Positions 61,214-64,000 of a stretch of DNA of 64,000 nt are shown piece by piece. This stretch comes from Microbotryomycetes sp. JL201 (lineage: Eukaryota; Basidiomycota; Microbotryomycetes). The translations under genes were made by a program, and so were the position numbers. The first letter of the stretch is position 1. Every line of letters begins with the position of its first letter. The notes under the pieces are model-generated. The model had not been told where the DNA came from, made no database searches, and was given only the letters and a program-made list of their open reading frames with translations. The stretch is from contig JAQYUZ010000011.1 in NCBI GenBank assembly GCA_033819885.1, forward strand, positions 372,001 through 436,000, given 5' to 3'.

Positions 61214-62004
61214 GGTTGAAAGGACTGTAGTCGGCGAAAATCCGTTGAATGAGCAGGGCCGTGTGCGAGGGCGTCGTGCGCGCGTCGGCCAAACAATCGA
61301 TTGGCGCCAACAGCCGGCGCACAGCACACACGCACACGCGACAGCCGCACAGCGATAGCAGCGACAGGAGCAGCCAAGTCGAAATCAGAGTGACAGCACG
61401 CGCAAGCGACGACGATGCGCAGCCGAATGCAGGCGAGCGCAGAGGCAACGACGCGGCGGACGAACGCGCACGCCAAGGCCGCCGTGAGATGCACAGCAGT
61501 CAGGTCGGATCAGAGGATGAACAAGAAACAGACGCGAGTGTCAGCTCAAAGTCACTGCCAGAGATTACGCGCGCGCACACGAGGCGCCAGGCGTTCTAGA
61601 GCGCGCACGCACCTTCCGTTGACCGTTCGAGTCGAACCTGCGCGCCACTCGTCTCGGCGGGACCCTCCACCCCCCAATCATTTATATCCGCACGGCCCGA
61701 ACACACACGATCAATCAGCTACTCAGTCGCCTCACGCTCTTTACATGCGTCCTGCCCAGGCTCGCGGATGACGTGGCGCAGCTGAGACCCAAAACAGGAG
61801 GCTGTGCATGCTCTAGCCATACAGTGAACATGCAAGAGCACAGAAGCAGAACTCAGCAAATGACTCTTGTATATGCAAGTCTTGCAGAGGCGCATGGTAA
61901 CAGCTTCGGCCTATGACGTCGACTCCTCGCCATGGTGGGGCTCGGCAGCGCCTCTGCGCCTGTCCGCTCGTGACATCTCGTCCGCACACCACATTCGTCC
62001 AAGC
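61214..62004. promoter_or_regulatory. divergent upstream region of 14-3-3 and the LEA-like gene
   Basis: No protein-coding exon is supported in 791 bp. Several open frames are Arg/Ala-rich and look like products of local GC richness. On the minus strand a GATATAAAT box lies near 61680-61688, about 470 bp before the 14-3-3 start, which would imply a long leader. On the plus strand TTGTATATGC near 61867 is a possible TATA element for the LEA-like gene. Confidence 0.4.
61680..61688 (-). promoter_or_regulatory. TATA-like element
   Basis: The minus strand reads GATATAAAT, next to a C/G-run (CCCCCC on plus). Orientation fits 14-3-3 transcription. Distance to the start codon is long, so it is only a candidate. 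Confidence 0.35.
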
Positions 62005-62514
62005 ATGCTCCGCTCTGTCCTTGTATCGACTGTCCGTCCTTCCGCCCGCTTGTTGTCAACCTCGGCCACTCGATCAAAGTCTGCAGCCGAGACGGTCAAA
62101 GAGGCGGCCGAGACGGTGCACCGAAAGGCTTCGGACGCAGCCCTCGCGGGCGTCGAGGCAGGAGAATCAGCTACAGAGACGGTCAAAAAAGCAGCAGAGC
62201 CACTCGTCGGTAAAGCCAAGAACGTGAGTCGGCTTTGAGAATCGCACGTGCGGCGGCAAAGTGGCGAGGCAGTCGCCGCACAGGAAGCCTTCCTCACGCA
62301 GCGTCATTCTGTTTACACTGACTGGTTACATCTCTCTTCAACAGGCCGCTTCTGATGCTCAAACTCAGGCGAAAAAAACTGGCAGCGATCTGAAAGCGTC
62401 TGCTGAAAAGACAAAGTGAGCCGATCCTGCTGCCGATCCCTGACCTCGACAGCTAATGAGCAACACCCTCCCAGGGCCGACGTTGAGAACGCCGCCAACA
62501 AGGCTACCAACTAG
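62005..62514 (+). CDS. small LEA-like protein with a mitochondrial presequence
   Basis: Three exons give about 110 residues. The start is MLRSVLVSTVRPSARLLSTS, with Arg and Ser and no acids, a typical mitochondrial targeting peptide. The rest is a lysine/alanine-rich amphipathic helix with an 11-residue-like rhythm: ETVKEAAETVHRKASDAALA, ESATETVKKAAEPLVGKAKN, AASDAQTQAKKTGSDLKAS and ADVENAANKATN. This composition is that of group 3 LEA or YtjA-like stress proteins, which protect membranes during drying or cold. No catalytic residue. The fold is inferred from composition only. An ATG at 61867 further upstream is in frame, but the presequence fits 62005. The stop converges with XAP5 at 85 bp. 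Confidence 0.8.
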
Positions 62515-62599
62515 ATGGCTTTTCGCACACTTCCTTCCTGTGGCAATCATCCCGAATCTTCTGTACATATCCATCGCTGAATTGCAATGAAACGACACA

Positions 62600-64000
62600 T
62601 CAGTCCCCGTGAATTGTGTACTTTGTGCGAACGACTGCAGGATTAAACACTTCCCAGCGAGATGCAGGGAAAATGTCTGTTTGGAAACCGAGGCAAGAGA
62701 ATGAGCAGCGAGCGCTTCCCGATGATGGTGCAAAGGGACTGACGTTTATTCCGATTGTACCATGCACGCTCGACGACCTTGCCAGCATGAGACTGAGAAC
62801 CGAGAGAGGGGCAAGAGTCAATGTCAAACGTCGCTCGTACAAACGCCCTCGTACTTGCCTCGTCCTTCTCGACCGACGCGTCTGCGATGAGCCGCACATC
62901 ATCGTGAACATCAAAATTGAACAGAGGACCGGACTTTCCTCTGTACTTGTTGATGATGAAATCGTCTGCGAACGGCAATGACGATTAGCTGCTTGCGCCA
63001 ACGTCGGCGCCTGCACTGGAGCTTGATTCGAGCACGTACAGAACGTATAATGCTGAGAATCATAGATTGCATCGTTAGCCAAGCCATGTTCGCACACAGA
63101 CACTTCACTCACGTGAGGGATGATCAAATCCTCCTTGATGTACATCAGGTTGTCAACAGACACGCCGCGCAGCTCTGGGAACTGCTGCCGACACTTTTCG
63201 AGGAATTGCGCCACAGAATCACCCTTCTTGCACTGTATTGCCATTGTGAGCGGCGACAGTTTGGTGGCACAGACCTCGATCGACACGTACCGTGACCTGT
63301 TTGCGATGTCCTGAACCGTCCCAATAAGAGTATGTGATTTCGATATCCTCCCTTTTCATGTCTTCTTGCTTTTGCAGCCATTCCTTTCTCAATTCGTCCC
63401 TGATTTTGCGTTCTGCCTCTTCTCGTTCTCGGTCGGGCAAAAAGTGAGTGTCGACGGTGGGGTTTTTGCCAACTTTGGCTTTTTTGGCAGGCCGGTCTGC
63501 GAGGGAGCAATTGGGTTGAGCACAAAATATAGATTGCCGGCTTGCGAAAATGATTCCGCACCTTCTTCAGAGTCTTTGCCGTTTGAATTTTGTATTTCCC
63601 CGCCTTCATCGTCCTCCCCATCATCAAAAGATAATTTGACTTTGCTTTCTTTCTTCTTCTTTTTCTTTCTCTTCTCCTCGGGTCTGCGCAGGTTGAGAAA
63701 GTCAGACGGAAGCGATTCTGAACAGCATTCTAGTTGGCCGTACTTGAGCTCTGCTGTCCCTGCCGCTTCTCTCCGTGCTTGCTCTTCTAGCTTTTCCCTC
63801 GTTTCCTGTTACGCGAAAAAGGTGTTAGAATCGAACGTTTTGAAGAGAGATTCGGCGGCGCAGCGTGTCTCCTGAGCTTTGACTGACCTTGAAATCTTGC
63901 AGCTGCACGAGACCATACGTTGATTTTTTCAACGCTTCGTCTACTCCGTCAGTCTTTGATGTGAACCTGTCTGCGCCTGTGAACGGAATGAGCCATTGTG
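62600..64000 (-). CDS. XAP5: XAP5/FAM50 protein, 5' end beyond the window
   Basis: XAP5 (FAM50A/B) is a conserved nuclear protein linked to transcription and splicing. The visible part, read from the right edge, gives [48 protein letters not shown], a Lys run ([16 protein letters not shown]), an acidic stretch, and then the hallmark [100 protein letters not shown] and [15 protein letters not shown]. It ends KYTIHGD. The first exon lies near or past position 64000, and an acceptor-like cag precedes the GADRFTSK codons. Confidence 0.93.

Noticed and set aside
60862-61494. Open frames with Ala/Arg-rich products upstream of 14-3-3
   Set aside because: They cross the promoter and intron 1, have no family motif, and are explained by GC-rich DNA.
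1-64000. Search for transposons, retroelements, viral or CRISPR-like structures and secondary-metabolite clusters
   Set aside because: No transposase, reverse transcriptase, integrase, long direct or inverted repeats, spacer arrays or core biosynthetic enzymes were seen; nearly all DNA is explained by host genes.

Overview
This is a gene-dense stretch of a fungal nuclear genome, most likely a basidiomycete with a small genome. The reasons are many short introns (mostly 50-80 nt, with gt...ag ends and ctgac/ctaac-like branch sites), closely packed genes on both strands, and genes that intron-poor yeasts such as Saccharomyces lack (RBM42, XAP5/FAM50, GRIM-19/NDUFA13, a neurofibromin-type RasGAP with a Sec14 module). 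A Pucciniomycotina-like, yeast-forming fungus is my best guess; the clade is inference. I see no transposon, LTR element, tRNA, rRNA or CRISPR.

Layout from left to right: a possible gene start at the left edge; LEU2 (-) with an apparent reading-frame break; NOB1 (+); a large unrecognised disordered protein (-); a mitochondrial RnpA-like protein (-); a small Mim2-like outer-membrane protein (-); one uninterrupted cytoplasmic dynein heavy chain of about 15.2 kb and 22 exons (+); RBM42 (-); NDUFA13 (+); an alpha/beta hydrolase (-); NDUFS3 (-); GWT1 (+); a tyrosine-aminotransferase-like enzyme (+); a TesB-type acyl-CoA thioesterase (-); the splicing factor SPF27/BCAS2 (+); a diamine-acetyltransferase-like GNAT (-); RIX1 (-); UTP15 (+); a 9.4 kb neurofibromin/IRA RasGAP (-); a TMEM135-like membrane protein (+); the ZNG1/COBW zinc chaperone (-); a STYX-like dual-specificity phosphatase (+); a membrane-anchored protein related to lytic polysaccharide monooxygenases (-); 14-3-3 (-); a small LEA-like mitochondrial protein (+); and XAP5 running off the right edge (-).

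These are housekeeping genes, not a pathway cluster. Local themes are ribosome biogenesis (NOB1, and RIX1/UTP15 as a divergent pair), mitochondria (NDUFS3, NDUFA13, RnpA-like, Mim2-like, LEA-like) and pre-mRNA processing (RBM42, SPF27, XAP5). Many neighbours are divergent with fewer than 250 bp between start codons, and ZNG1 and the phosphatase overlap at their 5' ends.

The most interesting observations are: (1) five well supported and one probable GC-AG introns; (2) a 14-3-3 start codon split by an intron; (3) an LPMO-like protein with a transmembrane anchor, an Arg/Ser-rich tail and loss of two usually conserved cysteines; (4) a mitochondrial protein resembling the bacterial RNase P protein RnpA; (5) a 4-nt repeat that breaks the LEU2 frame; (6) ZNG1 and the phosphatase starting on top of each other. 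Exon boundaries were worked out by hand from splice signals, reading phase and remembered family motifs; no database search was run.
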